This document shows, piece after piece, positions 7,040 through 15,726 of a stretch of DNA of 64,000 nt (the stretch's first letter is position 1; each line of letters opens with the position of its first letter). The notes under the pieces are model-generated. The model made no database searches and had not been told where the DNA came from. It saw nothing but the letters and a program-made list of their open reading frames with translations. Source of the stretch: Solimonas sp. K1W22B-7 (GTDB lineage Bacteria > Pseudomonadota > Gammaproteobacteria > Nevskiales > Nevskiaceae); the NCBI RefSeq assembly GCF_003428335.1, contig NZ_CP031704.1, positions 1,426,001 through 1,490,000 on the forward strand, in the 5' to 3' direction. Made by a program: the position numbers and the translations under genes.

Positions 7040-9302
7040 ACCCCCGCGTCGCCACGCTCTTCCGCGCAATCGCCGTCAAGGTTTCCGCCACCGCCGTACG
7101 CACCGCATGCAGCTGCTCGGCAATGCGCGGATCGCCCGCGATGGACGGGACTCGCTTGAGGCTGTGTTCCAGCGCGGCGGTGCTCTGGCGCAGGCTGGTG
7201 AGGTGGTAGAAGGCGGCGGTGCCGTGCAGGGTGTGGGCGGATTCCCGCGCCAGGTCGAGGTCGTCGTCGGCGAAGGCGCTTTCCAGGGCGGCGAACTGGT
7301 GCGGCAGTTCCTCGCGCAGCAGCGCCAGCAGGTCCGGGTCCTCGGTCAGCATGGTGGAGACCGGGGCGGTGGTGGCGGTGGTGGCGGGGACCAGGGCGCG
7401 CAGCAGCTGGCGTTCGTCGAAGGGCTTGAGCAGGATTTCGTCGGCGCCGGCCTCGAGGAAGTCACGGCGTTCGTGTGGTTCCAGGTAGGCGCTGATCGCC
7501 AGGATGCGGCTGCGCGCGCCGGCCTTGCCCTCGGCCTCCAGCTTGCGCACTTCGCGGGCGCAGGTGGGGCCGTCCATTTCCGGCATGTGCGCGTCCAGCA
7601 GCAGGAAGTCGCCGGGGCTGCGGCGCCACAGGTTCAGGGCTTCGCGGCCGTCGTTGGCTTCCACCACTTCCAGGCCCAGGCCGGCGCAGAGCGCGGCGAT
7701 GTAGCGGCGGTTGACCGGGTTGTTGTCGGCCACCAGGGCCAGGCGGTCGACCAGCGGGCGCTCGTCCTTTTCCTCGGGCGGCGAGATCAGGCGCAGCAGT
7801 TCGGTCTGCAGCGGGCGGCGGCCGATGGACTTGGCGTGGCAGGCACCGGCGCCGGCCTCGCGCAGGGTCTGGTGCACGTCCAGCGAGGCCGAGGCCACCA
7901 GGATCAGCAGGGGCGGGCGGTGCTGGCGGCACAGGCCGCAGAGTTCCAGCACCGGCTGGTCGTCGGCCTCGATCTCCTTGAGCCCGACGATGGCCACGTC
8001 CGGCATGCGGGTGGAGTGCAGCAGGGCTTCGTTGAGCCGCTCCACCGAGTCGAAGGCACGCACCTGCATGCCCCAGAACTCCAGCCAGTGGGTCAGCGCC
8101 AGGCGCGCGATCGGGTGTGCCTCGTGCAGCCAGGCCGACTTTTCCTGCAGCGGCTGCGGCGCCGGCTTTTCGGCGGTGCCGTGGAAGGGCAGTACGGCGC
8201 TGAAGATCGAGCCCTTGCCCAGGGTGCTCTCGAGTTCCACGCGGCCGCCCATCAGCTCGGCCAGGCGCCGGGTGATCGACAGGCCCAGGCCGCTGCCGCC
8301 GCGCTGGCTGCGGCCGACCTGGTGGAAGGGCTGGAACAGGCGGCGCTGCTGCTCGGGGGCGATACCGACGCCGGTGTCGGAGATGGCGAAGCGCAGCCAC
8401 AGGCGCTCGCCTTCTTCTTTCTCGCGCATCACGCGCAGCACCACCTCGCCGTTCTCGGTGAACTTGATGGCGTTGGAGATCAGGTTGGTGAGGATCTGCC
8501 GCAGGCGCGGGCCGTCGCCCACCAGCTTCTGCGGCACGTCGTGGTAGACGATCTGCACCAGTTCCAGCACCTTTTCATAGGCCAGCGGCGCCAGCAGGGC
8601 GGTGGTGTCCTCCACCGTGTCCTGCAGGTCGAAGTTTTCCTCGTTGAGGCGCAGGTGGCCGGCCTCGATGCGGCTCCAGTCGAGCAGGTCGTTGATCATC
8701 GACAGCAGCGAGCGGGCCGACTTGTCCAGGGTATTGAGCTGCTGGCGCTGCTCCTCGTTGAGGCCGGAACGGCGCAAAAGGTCGGCGTAGCCCAGGATCG
8801 CGGTCAGCGGGGTGCGCAGCTCGTGCGACAGGTTGGAGAACAGTTCGGACTGGGCGCGGGCCGAATCCTGGCTGTCGGCCAGGGAGCGGCGCAGCAGCTC
8901 TCCCTTTTCATGGACCCGCTGCAGGTCCTGTCGCAGGCGGGTGGTGGCCTGGCCGACCTGCTGGTCGAGCTGGTCGCGGTATTGGGCCAGCAGGCGGCCG
9001 GTCTGGTTGATCTGGATGCTCAGTTCGCCGGACAGGCCCGGCAGGTCGGCGGCGGCACGGGTTTCCACCCGGCCGGTGGCCAGCTGCCGCAGCACCTCCA
9101 GCTGGCCGCGCTGGGCCAGGCCCAGCTTGCGGTTGGCGATGGCCGCCAGCCCCAGGCCCAGGCCGCCCAGGCCCAGCCACAGGCCGATGGCCACCGGGGA
9201 TTCCCGGATCAGCAGGAAACCGGCGCCCCAGACCAGGCCCCCGGGGATCAGGAGCCAGGGCCAGCCGTGGACGCGCTGCTGCCAGAGGCTTTTGAGCCTC
9301 AT
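7038..9302 (-). CDS. GacS/BarA-type hybrid sensor histidine kinase
   Basis: Protein of 754 residues. Two closely spaced membrane helices (about 14-32 and 36-56) leave almost no periplasmic loop. A HAMP-like/coiled-coil linker (about 57-145) leads to the HisKA domain with phospho-acceptor His160 in FSNLSHELRTP. The HATPase follows with NLISNAIKFT, DTGVGIA and GGSGLGLSI. A receiver-like domain follows whose Asp position reads VAIVGLKE, so it appears inactive. A second receiver with Asp570 (LLLDAHMPEMDG) and a C-terminal Hpt domain with His690 (SAHTLHG) complete the relay. The domain order and the neighbours cysM and rlmD match the gacS/barA locus of pseudomonads. The ATG at 9302 lies 31 bp from the divergent cysM start. 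Its likely partner is a GacA/UvrY response regulator encoded elsewhere. Confidence 0.9.
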   Translation of the reverse strand: MRLKSLWQQRVHGWPWLLIPGGLVWGAGFLLIRESPVAIGLWLGLGGLGLGLAAIANRKLGLAQRGQLEVLRQLATGRVETRAAADLPGLSGELSIQINQTGRLLAQYRDQLDQQVGQATTRLRQDLQRVHEKGELLRRSLADSQDSARAQSELFSNLSHELRTPLTAILGYADLLRRSGLNEEQRQQLNTLDKSARSLLSMINDLLDWSRIEAGHLRLNEENFDLQDTVEDTTALLAPLAYEKVLELVQIVYHDVPQKLVGDGPRLRQILTNLISNAIKFTENGEVVLRVMREKEEGERLWLRFAISDTGVGIAPEQQRRLFQPFHQVGRSQRGGSGLGLSITRRLAELMGGRVELESTLGKGSIFSAVLPFHGTAEKPAPQPLQEKSAWLHEAHPIARLALTHWLEFWGMQVRAFDSVERLNEALLHSTRMPDVAIVGLKEIEADDQPVLELCGLCRQHRPPLLILVASASLDVHQTLREAGAGACHAKSIGRRPLQTELLRLISPPEEKDERPLVDRLALVADNNPVNRRYIAALCAGLGLEVVEANDGREALNLWRRSPGDFLLLDAHMPEMDGPTCAREVRKLEAEGKAGARSRILAISAYLEPHERRDFLEAGADEILLKPFDERQLLRALVPATTATTAPVSTMLTEDPDLLALLREELPHQFAALESAFADDDLDLARESAHTLHGTAAFYHLTSLRQSTAALEHSLKRVPSIAGDPRIAEQLHAVRTAVAETLTAIARKSVATRG

Positions 9303-9332
9303 CCAGTGAACCCAACGGTTAGAATAGGCACC

Positions 9333-10223
9333 ATGAACTTTCCCTCGCTCGCCGATTTTATCGGCAATACCCCGCTTGCCCAGCTCCGGCGCATGCCCGG
9401 TACCGGCAACAATACCTTGCTGGTGAAGCTGGAGGGCAACAACCCGGCCGGCTCGGTCAAGGACCGCCCGGCGTATTCCATGATCCGGCGCGCCGAGGAG
9501 CGCGGCGAGATCAGGCCCGGCGACACCCTGATCGAGGCCACCTCCGGCAATACCGGCATCGCCCTGGCGATGGCCGCCGCCGTGAAGGGCTACCGCATGG
9601 TGCTGATCATGCCGGAGCACCTGTCGGTGGAGCGCCGCGCGGTGATGAAGGCCTTCGGCGCCGAGCTGGTGCTGGTGACCCAGCAGCAGGGCATGGAAGG
9701 GGCCCGCGACCTGGCGCTGGAGATGCAGGCGGCCGGCAAGGGCAAGGTGCTGGACCAGTTCGGCAACCCGGACAATCCGCGCGCCCACTACGAGGGCACC
9801 GCCCCGGAAATCTGGCAGGCTACGGATGGGCGCATCACGCACTTCGTGTCGTCGATGGGCACCACCGGCACGATCATGGGCTGCTCGCGCTTCTTCAAGG
9901 AGAAGAACCCGGCGATCCAGGTGATCGGCGTGCAGCCGGATGGCGAAAGCTCCATCCCCGGCATCCGCAAGTGGCCCGAGGCCTACCTGCCGACGATCTT
10001 CGACAGCAGGCGCGTCGACCGCGTGATCGAGGTCAGCGCCGCCGATGCCGAGAACACCATGCGCGAGATGGGCCGCATCGAGGGCCTGTTCTGCGGCCCC
10101 AGCAGCGGCGGCGCCCTGTGGGCGGCGCTGCAGCTCTGCCGCGAGGTGGAGAACGCGGTGATCGTCAGCATCGTCTGCGACCGCGGCGACCGCTACATCT
10201 CCACCGGCGTCTTTCCGTCTTGA
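9333..10223 (+). CDS. cysM: Cysteine synthase B (O-acetylserine sulfhydrylase CysM)
   Basis: PLP enzyme of 296 residues that makes cysteine from O-acetylserine and sulfide or thiosulfate. The PLP lysine is in NNPAGSVKDRPA, the substrate loop is EATSGNTGIA and the phosphate-binding loop is SSMGTTGTIMG. The form RRMPG...KLEGNNPAGSVKDR and its length point to CysM rather than CysK. It is divergent from the hybrid kinase gene and begins the direction of transcription that continues through rlmD. A 27-bp-arm inverted repeat separates it from the exonuclease gene. Confidence 0.95.
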   Translation: MNFPSLADFIGNTPLAQLRRMPGTGNNTLLVKLEGNNPAGSVKDRPAYSMIRRAEERGEIRPGDTLIEATSGNTGIALAMAAAVKGYRMVLIMPEHLSVERRAVMKAFGAELVLVTQQQGMEGARDLALEMQAAGKGKVLDQFGNPDNPRAHYEGTAPEIWQATDGRITHFVSSMGTTGTIMGCSRFFKEKNPAIQVIGVQPDGESSIPGIRKWPEAYLPTIFDSRRVDRVIEVSAADAENTMREMGRIEGLFCGPSSGGALWAALQLCREVENAVIVSIVCDRGDRYISTGVFPS

Positions 10224-10233
10224 AAGCAAAAGG

Positions 10234-10310
10234 CAGTCCGCAAATGAACGCAAATGAACGCGAATTCCGCTGCGTGTCGATTTGCGTTGATTCGCGTTCA
10301 TTTGCGGACT
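10234..10310. repeat. Inverted repeat of the GCAAATGAACGC type, copy 1
   Basis: Left arm AGTCCGCAAATGAACGC and right arm GCGTTCATTTGCGGACT are perfect over 17 bp; the homology continues inward to about 27 bp with few mismatches. The element ends 5 bp before the exonuclease ATG. A second copy with longer spacing lies at 61247-61378. Confidence 0.85.
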
Positions 10311-10315
10311 GAATC

Positions 10316-11098
10316 ATGTCCATCCAGACAACCCTGGTCTTCGACATCGAGACCGTCCCCGATCTCGAGGGCGGCCGCCGCATCCATGACCTGCAGGGCA
10401 TGAACGACGGCGAGGTCGCGGCTGCGATGCGCTCGCTGCGCATGGCCGCCAAGGGCAATGACTTCCAGCCCGCGCACCTGCAGCGCATCGTCGCGATCTC
10501 GGTGTCGCTGCGCCAGGGCGACAGTTTCCGCTGCTGGTCCCTCGGTGAGGAATCCAGCGACGAGGCCGAACTGGTGCGACGCTTCTTCGACGGCATCGAG
10601 AAGTATCGCCCGGTGATCGTGTCCTGGAACGGCGGCGGTTTCGACCTGCCGGTGCTGCATTACCGCGCCTTGATCAACGGCGTGCAGGCGCCGCGCTACT
10701 GGGACACCGGGCACTTCGACCGCGAGGCGAAGTGGGACAACTACCTGGGCCGCTACCAGTTCCGCCACACCGACCTGATGGACGTGCTGGCGATGTATAC
10801 CGGCCGCCAGAACGCGCCGCTGCACGAGATCGCCCTGCTGCTGGGCCTGCCGGGCAAGCTGGGCCTGGACGGCTCGATGGTGTTCGACGCCTTCCAGGCC
10901 GGCAAGCTGGCCGAAATCCGTGCCTACTGCGAGACCGACGTGCTCAATACCTGGCTGGTCTACCTGCGCTTCCAGTTCATGCGCGGCCTGCTCGACACGG
11001 CAGGGCTGGCGCAGGAGATCGAGCGGGTGAAGGAATTCCTGCGCGCCAGCACGGCGCCGCACTGGCAAGAATTCCTCGAAGCCTGGAACAAGGGCTGA
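10316..11098 (+). CDS. PolB-like 3'-5' exonuclease (DnaQ-like superfamily)
   Basis: Protein of 260 residues resembling the predicted 3'-5' exonuclease related to the exonuclease domain of PolB. Exo I is FDIET (acidic residues near 10 and 12), Exo II is VSWNGGGFDLPVL and Exo III is the AYCETDVLNT segment near residue 205. There is no polymerase or other domain. Such proteins are cytoplasmic; the physiological substrate is not settled. It is separated by 2 bp from rlmD and is probably co-transcribed with it. An inverted repeat lies immediately upstream. Confidence 0.85.
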   Translation: MSIQTTLVFDIETVPDLEGGRRIHDLQGMNDGEVAAAMRSLRMAAKGNDFQPAHLQRIVAISVSLRQGDSFRCWSLGEESSDEAELVRRFFDGIEKYRPVIVSWNGGGFDLPVLHYRALINGVQAPRYWDTGHFDREAKWDNYLGRYQFRHTDLMDVLAMYTGRQNAPLHEIALLLGLPGKLGLDGSMVFDAFQAGKLAEIRAYCETDVLNTWLVYLRFQFMRGLLDTAGLAQEIERVKEFLRASTAPHWQEFLEAWNKG

Positions 11099-11100
11099 TC

Positions 11101-12423
11101 ATGGCCGCTCATCGCAAGAAACCACTGCCCGCCGGCGAGTTCGCCGCCGAGATCGTCGACCTGGACCACAACGGCCGCGGCTTCGCGCGCGTCGATGGCA
11201 AGGCCACCTTCATCGCCGACGCGCTGCCCGGCGAGCTGGTGCAGTTCCGCTACACCGCCACCTCGCGCGATGCCGACGAAGGCCAGGTGACGCGCGTCGA
11301 CCGCGCCTCGCCGGACCGCGTCGAGCCGGGCTGCGCGCATTTCGGCACCTGCGGCGGCTGCGCCATGCAGCACCTCGCCGCGGACCGCCAGATCGAGTTC
11401 AAGCAGAAGCAGCTGCTCGACGGCCTGGAGCGCATCGGCAAGCTGACGCCGGAAACCGTGGTGCCGCCGATGCTCGGCCCGGTCTGGGGTTACCGCCGCC
11501 GTGCGCGCCTGGGCGCCAAGCGCCTGCCGACCAAGGGTGGCGTGCGCGTGGGCTTCCGCGAGCGCAACAGCGATTTCATGTCGATGCTGGAATCCTGCGC
11601 CGTGCTGGATCCGCGCGTGGGACTGAAACTGCGCGACATCGGTCGCCTGTTCGACACGCTGACGATCGCGCCGAGCATCCCGCAGATCGAGCTGGCCTGC
11701 GGCGAGCACGTGGCGCTGGTGATGCGTGTGCTGCAGCCGCCGACCGAGCAGGACCGCGAGAAGATCGCCGCCTTCGGCGCTGCCGAGGGCTTCGAGATCT
11801 ACCTGCAGCCCGGCGGCCTGGACAGCATCGTGCCGCTGAACGAGCCGGCCCGGCCGCTGGAATACTCGCCGGACGGCTCCGACCTGCGCCTGCGCTTCGA
11901 GCCCTCCGATTTCATCCAGGTCAACGGCGGTGTCAGCCAGAAGGTGGTACGCCAGGCCATCGAATGGCTGGACATCAAGCCCGGCGAGCGCGTGCTGGAG
12001 CTGTTCTGCGGCCTGGGCAATTTCTCCTTGCCGCTGGCCCGCGCCGGTGCCCGGGTGATCGCGGCCGAGGGCGAGATCGGCCTGGTGCGGCGTGCCCGCG
12101 AGAACGCCGAGCGCAACGGTATCACCGACATCCGTTTCGAGAAGGCCGACCTCTTCAAGACCGATGCCAACGTCGACTGGCTGCAGCAGCCTTTCGACAA
12201 GGTGCTGCTGGATCCGCCGCGCGCCGGTGCCCGCGAAATCCTGCCGGCGGTGGCGAAGCGCAAACCCTCGCACATCCTCTATGTCTCCTGCCACCCGGGC
12301 ACGCTGGCGCGCGACGCCGGCACCCTGGTCCACGAATACGGCTATCGCCTGACGCGGGTCGGCGTGATGGACATGTTCCCGCATACCACCCATGTCGAAA
12401 GCATGGCCTTGTTCGAGCGCTGA
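11101..12423 (+). CDS. rlmD: 23S rRNA (uracil-1939-C5)-methyltransferase RlmD
   Basis: SAM-dependent enzyme of 440 residues. An N-terminal TRAM domain (about 10-70) is followed by the 4Fe-4S cysteines (GCAHFGTCGGC, with the fourth in ESCAVLDP). The C-terminal Rossmann methyltransferase has LELFCGLGNFSLPLA and DPPRAGA, plus the catalytic Cys in LYVSCHPGTLARD. These features distinguish it from TrmA, which lacks the TRAM domain and Fe-S site. It methylates U1939 of 23S rRNA. It starts 3 bp after the exonuclease stop, and its neighbours cysM and the GacS-type kinase follow the pseudomonad order. Confidence 0.95.
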   Translation: MAAHRKKPLPAGEFAAEIVDLDHNGRGFARVDGKATFIADALPGELVQFRYTATSRDADEGQVTRVDRASPDRVEPGCAHFGTCGGCAMQHLAADRQIEFKQKQLLDGLERIGKLTPETVVPPMLGPVWGYRRRARLGAKRLPTKGGVRVGFRERNSDFMSMLESCAVLDPRVGLKLRDIGRLFDTLTIAPSIPQIELACGEHVALVMRVLQPPTEQDREKIAAFGAAEGFEIYLQPGGLDSIVPLNEPARPLEYSPDGSDLRLRFEPSDFIQVNGGVSQKVVRQAIEWLDIKPGERVLELFCGLGNFSLPLARAGARVIAAEGEIGLVRRARENAERNGITDIRFEKADLFKTDANVDWLQQPFDKVLLDPPRAGAREILPAVAKRKPSHILYVSCHPGTLARDAGTLVHEYGYRLTRVGVMDMFPHTTHVESMALFER

Positions 12424-12433
12424 GAGCGAAGCC

Positions 12434-12919
12434 ATGCCGATCGAAATCGAACGCAAGTTCCTGGTGGTGAGCGATGCCTGGCGCGGCCAGGTGAGCCGTT
12501 CGCTGCCGATGCGCCAGGGCTACCTGGCGGGCGAGGGCGGCAAGACCTCGGTGCGCGTGCGCCTGGAAGGCGAGAACGCGAAGCTCAACATCAAGGCCGC
12601 CGTGGTCGGTGCCGCGCGCGCCGAATACGAGTACGACATTCCGCCGGCCCATGCCCGCGAGATGCTCGACACGCTCTGCGTCGGCCGGCTGGAAAAGACC
12701 CGGCACTACATCGAGATCGACGGCCTGACCTGGGAAGTCGACGAGTTCATCAACGACAACGCCGGCCTGGTGGTGGCGGAGATCGAACTGGACAGCGCCG
12801 ACCAGCCCTTCGGCAAGCCCGCCTGGCTGGGCCGCGAGCTGACCGAGGACCGGCGCTACTACAATCACCATCTCGCCCTGCACCCCTGGCAGACCTGGCC
12901 CGATGAAGATCGACATTGA
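12434..12919 (+). CDS. CYTH domain protein (triphosphate tunnel metalloenzyme)
   Basis: Protein of 161 residues starting with the CYTH signature PIEIERKFLV (ExExK), continuing with YLAGEGGKTSVRVRLEG, KLNIKAA and a C-terminal VVAEIELDSADQPF. These alternating charged strands build the eight-stranded tunnel that binds a triphosphate and metal ions. Bacterial members of this short class are usually inorganic triphosphatases; class IV adenylate cyclases are related, so the exact reaction is open. ATG 12434 is 10 bp after rlmD, and the 3' end overlaps the next gene by 17 bp. Confidence 0.88.
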   Translation: MPIEIERKFLVVSDAWRGQVSRSLPMRQGYLAGEGGKTSVRVRLEGENAKLNIKAAVVGAARAEYEYDIPPAHAREMLDTLCVGRLEKTRHYIEIDGLTWEVDEFINDNAGLVVAEIELDSADQPFGKPAWLGRELTEDRRYYNHHLALHPWQTWPDEDRH

Positions 12920-13379
12920 CCTGACGCGCCAGCGCCTGCGGCTGCTCGACGGCGGGCAGGTCCTGCGCGAGTACCCGGTCTCCACCGGCGCCAACGGCCC
13001 CGGCGAGATCCAGGGCAGCGGCTGCACGCCGCGCGGCCGCCACCGCGTGCGCGCCAAGATCGGCGCGGGCAAGCCGGCCAACGCGGTGTTCGTGGCGCGC
13101 CGCCATACCGGCGAGCTCTGGACGCCCGAGGCGCACCAGCGCCAGCCGCGGCGCGACTGGATGCTGACCCGCATCCTGTGGCTGTCGGGCACCGAGCGCG
13201 GCCGCAACCGCCTGGGCTGCGTCGATACCTTCCGCCGCTACATATACCTGCATGGCACGCCGCCCCTCACCGAACTGGGCAGGCCCGGTTCGCATGGCTG
13301 CGTGCGCATGCGCAATGAAGATGTCATTGAATTGTTCGATCTTGTTCCCGCAGGTACAGACGTTGAAATCCACGAGTAA
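12903..13379 (+). CDS. L,D-transpeptidase catalytic-domain protein (YkuD family) without signal peptide
   Basis: Protein of 158 residues made of a single L,D-transpeptidase domain: VDLTRQRLRLL-like start (IDIDLTRQRLRLLDGG), STGANGPGE, and the active site HGTPPLTELGRPGSHGCVRM with the catalytic Cys in SHGC and the conserved HGT. These enzymes cross-link peptidoglycan stems or attach lipoproteins in the periplasm. No export signal is visible from the ATG at 12903, which is odd; either the true N-terminus is different or the protein acts in the cytoplasm, where neighbouring nagZ recycles wall fragments. It overlaps both neighbours by 17 bp. Confidence 0.85.
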   Translation: MKIDIDLTRQRLRLLDGGQVLREYPVSTGANGPGEIQGSGCTPRGRHRVRAKIGAGKPANAVFVARRHTGELWTPEAHQRQPRRDWMLTRILWLSGTERGRNRLGCVDTFRRYIYLHGTPPLTELGRPGSHGCVRMRNEDVIELFDLVPAGTDVEIHE

Positions 13380-14343
13380 GAAATCCGCCCTCATCGGCCC
13401 GCTGATGCTCGACGTTCCCGGCCAGGAACTCACCGCCGAGGATCGCGAGGTGCTGTCGCACCCGCTGGTCGGCGGCGTGATCCTGTTCACGCGCAACTAC
13501 CGCGACCCCGAGCAGCTCAAGGCACTCTGCGACGACATCCTCGCGGTGAAGACGCCGCGCCTGCTGCTGGCGGTGGACCACGAGGGCGGGCGTGTGCAGC
13601 GCTTCCGCGTCGGCTTCTCGCGCATCCCGGCCATGGGCGCCATCGGCAAGCTGTTCACCGAGGATGCCGAGCGCGCCTGCACGGATGCACGCGAGCAGGG
13701 CCTGACCATTGCCCGCGAGATATCGTCCTACGGCATCGACCTGTGCTTCGCGCCGGTGCTGGACCGCGACTGCGGCGTCAGCACGATCATCGGCGACCGC
13801 GCCTTCGCACAGGACACCGACACCATCGTGCGGCTCGCCAGCGCCTTCCGCAGCGGCCTCAAGGAACTGGGCCTGTCCGCCACCGGCAAGCACTTCCCGG
13901 GGCATGGCGCGGTGGCGGCCGACTCGCACCTGGAGCTGCCGATCGACCGCCGCAGCGAGGAAGAAATCCGCGCCACCGACCTGGTGCCGTTCAAGCGCCT
14001 GATCGACGAGGGCGTGGAGTCGCTGATGATGGCGCACATCCGCTATCCGTCGGTGGACCAGAAGCCGGCCTCGCTGTCGGCCAAGTGGATCAAGACCATC
14101 CTGCGTGACGAACTCGGCTTCGAGGGCGCGCTGTTCTGCGACGACCTGTCGATGAACGGCGCCGCCGTGATCGGCAACATGGAGGAGCGCGCACGCCTGG
14201 CGCTGGATGCCGGCTGCGACATGCTGCCGGTGTGCAACGACCGCCCCACGGCCGTGGCCCTGCTGGAAGCGCTGAAGGACATCAAGCCCTCCAAGGCCGG
14301 CAGCGACCGCCTGAAGAAGCTTTACCGCAAGGTCCCGGCATGA
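13363..14343 (+). CDS. nagZ: Beta-N-acetylhexosaminidase NagZ
   Basis: Glycoside hydrolase family 3 enzyme of about 326 residues that removes GlcNAc from 1,6-anhydroMurNAc-peptides in the cytoplasm during peptidoglycan recycling, thereby producing the signals that induce AmpC in some species. LMLDVPGQELT, VDHEGGRVQRF, GKHFPGHGAVAADSH (catalytic Asp-His loop) and the nucleophile Asp in LFCDDLSMNGA are all present. I chose the TTG at 13363, preceded by AGGT seven bases upstream, because family proteins begin just before LMLDV; it overlaps the transpeptidase gene by 17 bp. The stop overlaps the hpt start (ATGA). Confidence 0.92.
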   Translation: MKSTSKKSALIGPLMLDVPGQELTAEDREVLSHPLVGGVILFTRNYRDPEQLKALCDDILAVKTPRLLLAVDHEGGRVQRFRVGFSRIPAMGAIGKLFTEDAERACTDAREQGLTIAREISSYGIDLCFAPVLDRDCGVSTIIGDRAFAQDTDTIVRLASAFRSGLKELGLSATGKHFPGHGAVAADSHLELPIDRRSEEEIRATDLVPFKRLIDEGVESLMMAHIRYPSVDQKPASLSAKWIKTILRDELGFEGALFCDDLSMNGAAVIGNMEERARLALDAGCDMLPVCNDRPTAVALLEALKDIKPSKAGSDRLKKLYRKVPA

Positions 14344-14894
14344 ACGCCGCCGCCGATCACGCCAACCAGGTGCTGGCGGAAGCCGACTGCCTGCACGACG
14401 CGAGTACCGTGCGGCGGGCCTACGACCGCCTGGCCGAGCGCATCCGCGAGGAGTACATCGGCCGCAACCCGCTGATCCTCTGCGTGATGGTCGGCGGCCT
14501 GCACGCCACCTCCGAAATCACCCAGCGCCTCGATTTCGCCTTCGAGATCGATTACCTGCACGCCACCCGCTATCGCGGCGCCACCGCCGGCGGCGGCCTG
14601 CTGTGGAAGCGCCAGCCCGATCGCGAGCTGAAGGGCAGGGACGTGCTGGTGATCGACGACATCCTCGACGAGGGCCATACCCTGGTGGCGATCCGCAAGG
14701 CGCTGTCGGAATTCCAGCCGGCCAGTCTCAAGGTGGCGGTGCTGGCGGAGAAGATCCACGACCGCCGCGCACCCGAGGCCTACGCCGAGTTCATCGGCCT
14801 GCAGCTGGTGGACCGCTACGTCTTCGGCTGCGGCATGGACTACAAGGAATACTGGCGGCAGTTGCCGGCCATTTATGCAGTTAAAGGCATGTAA
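14340..14894 (+). CDS. hpt: Hypoxanthine-guanine phosphoribosyltransferase
   Basis: Phosphoribosyltransferase of 184 residues with the PRPP-binding loop VLVIDDILDEGHT near residue 105 and the hood-region RYRG segment. It converts hypoxanthine or guanine plus PRPP to IMP or GMP. It begins in an ATGA overlap with nagZ and is followed directly (0 bp) by a methylthioinosine phosphorylase gene. That enzyme releases hypoxanthine, so the pair forms a complete salvage step. Base specificity is inferred from this context and general similarity. Confidence 0.88.
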   Translation: MNAAADHANQVLAEADCLHDASTVRRAYDRLAERIREEYIGRNPLILCVMVGGLHATSEITQRLDFAFEIDYLHATRYRGATAGGGLLWKRQPDRELKGRDVLVIDDILDEGHTLVAIRKALSEFQPASLKVAVLAEKIHDRRAPEAYAEFIGLQLVDRYVFGCGMDYKEYWRQLPAIYAVKGM

Positions 14895-15635
14895 ATGACC
14901 AAGATCGCAGTCATCGGCGGCACCGGCATGAACCAGTGGCCGGGCCTGGAGATCGGGCGCCGCATCGAGCTCTCCACGCCTTACGGCGCGCCCAGCGCGC
15001 CGCTGCTGGAAGGCCGTGTCTACGGTACCCAGGCGATCTTCCTGGCGCGGCACGGCGAGGGCCACAAGCTGCCGCCGCACGCGATCAACTACCGCGCCAA
15101 CATCTGGGCGCTGCGCGAGGCCGGGGTGCAGAGCGTCCTCGCCATTGCCGCGGTGGGCGCCATCGCGCCCTGGTTCGAGCCCGGAGCGGTGGCGGTGCCG
15201 CAGGATATCGTCGATTACACCTGGGGCCGCGAACATACCTATTTCGATGGCCGCGAGGGCTCCGGGCTGGAGCATGTCGAGTTCACCCAGCCCTATTCGG
15301 AGCGCCTGCGCCAGGCCCTGTCGGAGGCCGCCGGCCGTGCCGGCGTCACCGTGGGTGCCGGCATCCATGGCGTGACCCAGGGGCCGCGCCTGGAGTCGGT
15401 TGCCGAAATCCGCCGCATGCAGCGCGACGGCTGCGACATGGTCGGCATGACCGGCATGCCGGAGGCCGCACTGGCGCGCGAGCTGAAGCTGGACTACGCC
15501 TGCCTCGCCGTGTCGGTGAACTGGGCTGCGGGCGTGATGGGCCTGGGCGATATCCATGCCGAAATCCACCAGTCGATCGAGACCGGCATGAGCCGGGTGC
15601 GCGCGATCCTGGGCGAGACGCTGCCGCAGCTCTGA
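14895..15635 (+). CDS. S-methyl-5'-thioinosine phosphorylase (MTAP/PNP family)
   Basis: Protein of 246 residues of the trimeric purine-nucleoside phosphorylase class: phosphate loop IGGTGMNQ, FLARHGEGHKLPPHAINYRANIWAL, GVTQGPRLES and VGMTGMPEAALARELKLDYACLAVSVNWAAG. The MTGMPEA and NWAAG region matches the methylthioinosine-preferring subgroup characterised in Pseudomonas aeruginosa, where the gene also neighbours nagZ. It phosphorolyses methylthioinosine to hypoxanthine and methylthioribose-1-phosphate. It is the last gene of the operon that starts near 10316; an MTAP activity on methylthioadenosine is the alternative. Confidence 0.85.
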   Translation: MTKIAVIGGTGMNQWPGLEIGRRIELSTPYGAPSAPLLEGRVYGTQAIFLARHGEGHKLPPHAINYRANIWALREAGVQSVLAIAAVGAIAPWFEPGAVAVPQDIVDYTWGREHTYFDGREGSGLEHVEFTQPYSERLRQALSEAAGRAGVTVGAGIHGVTQGPRLESVAEIRRMQRDGCDMVGMTGMPEAALARELKLDYACLAVSVNWAAGVMGLGDIHAEIHQSIETGMSRVRAILGETLPQL

Positions 15636-15726
15636 AACAGGCATCGGGGGACCCCCTGATCCGGTGACACGGCGGCGACGCGGCTGAGCTATTCTCCGGT
15701 GATCAGGAGGTTTTTCGTCCCGCTCC

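Noticed and set aside
9303-10301. N-terminal extension of the hybrid kinase to 10301
   Set aside because: It would be antisense to cysM, which is certain; the ATG at 9302 directly precedes the first membrane helix.
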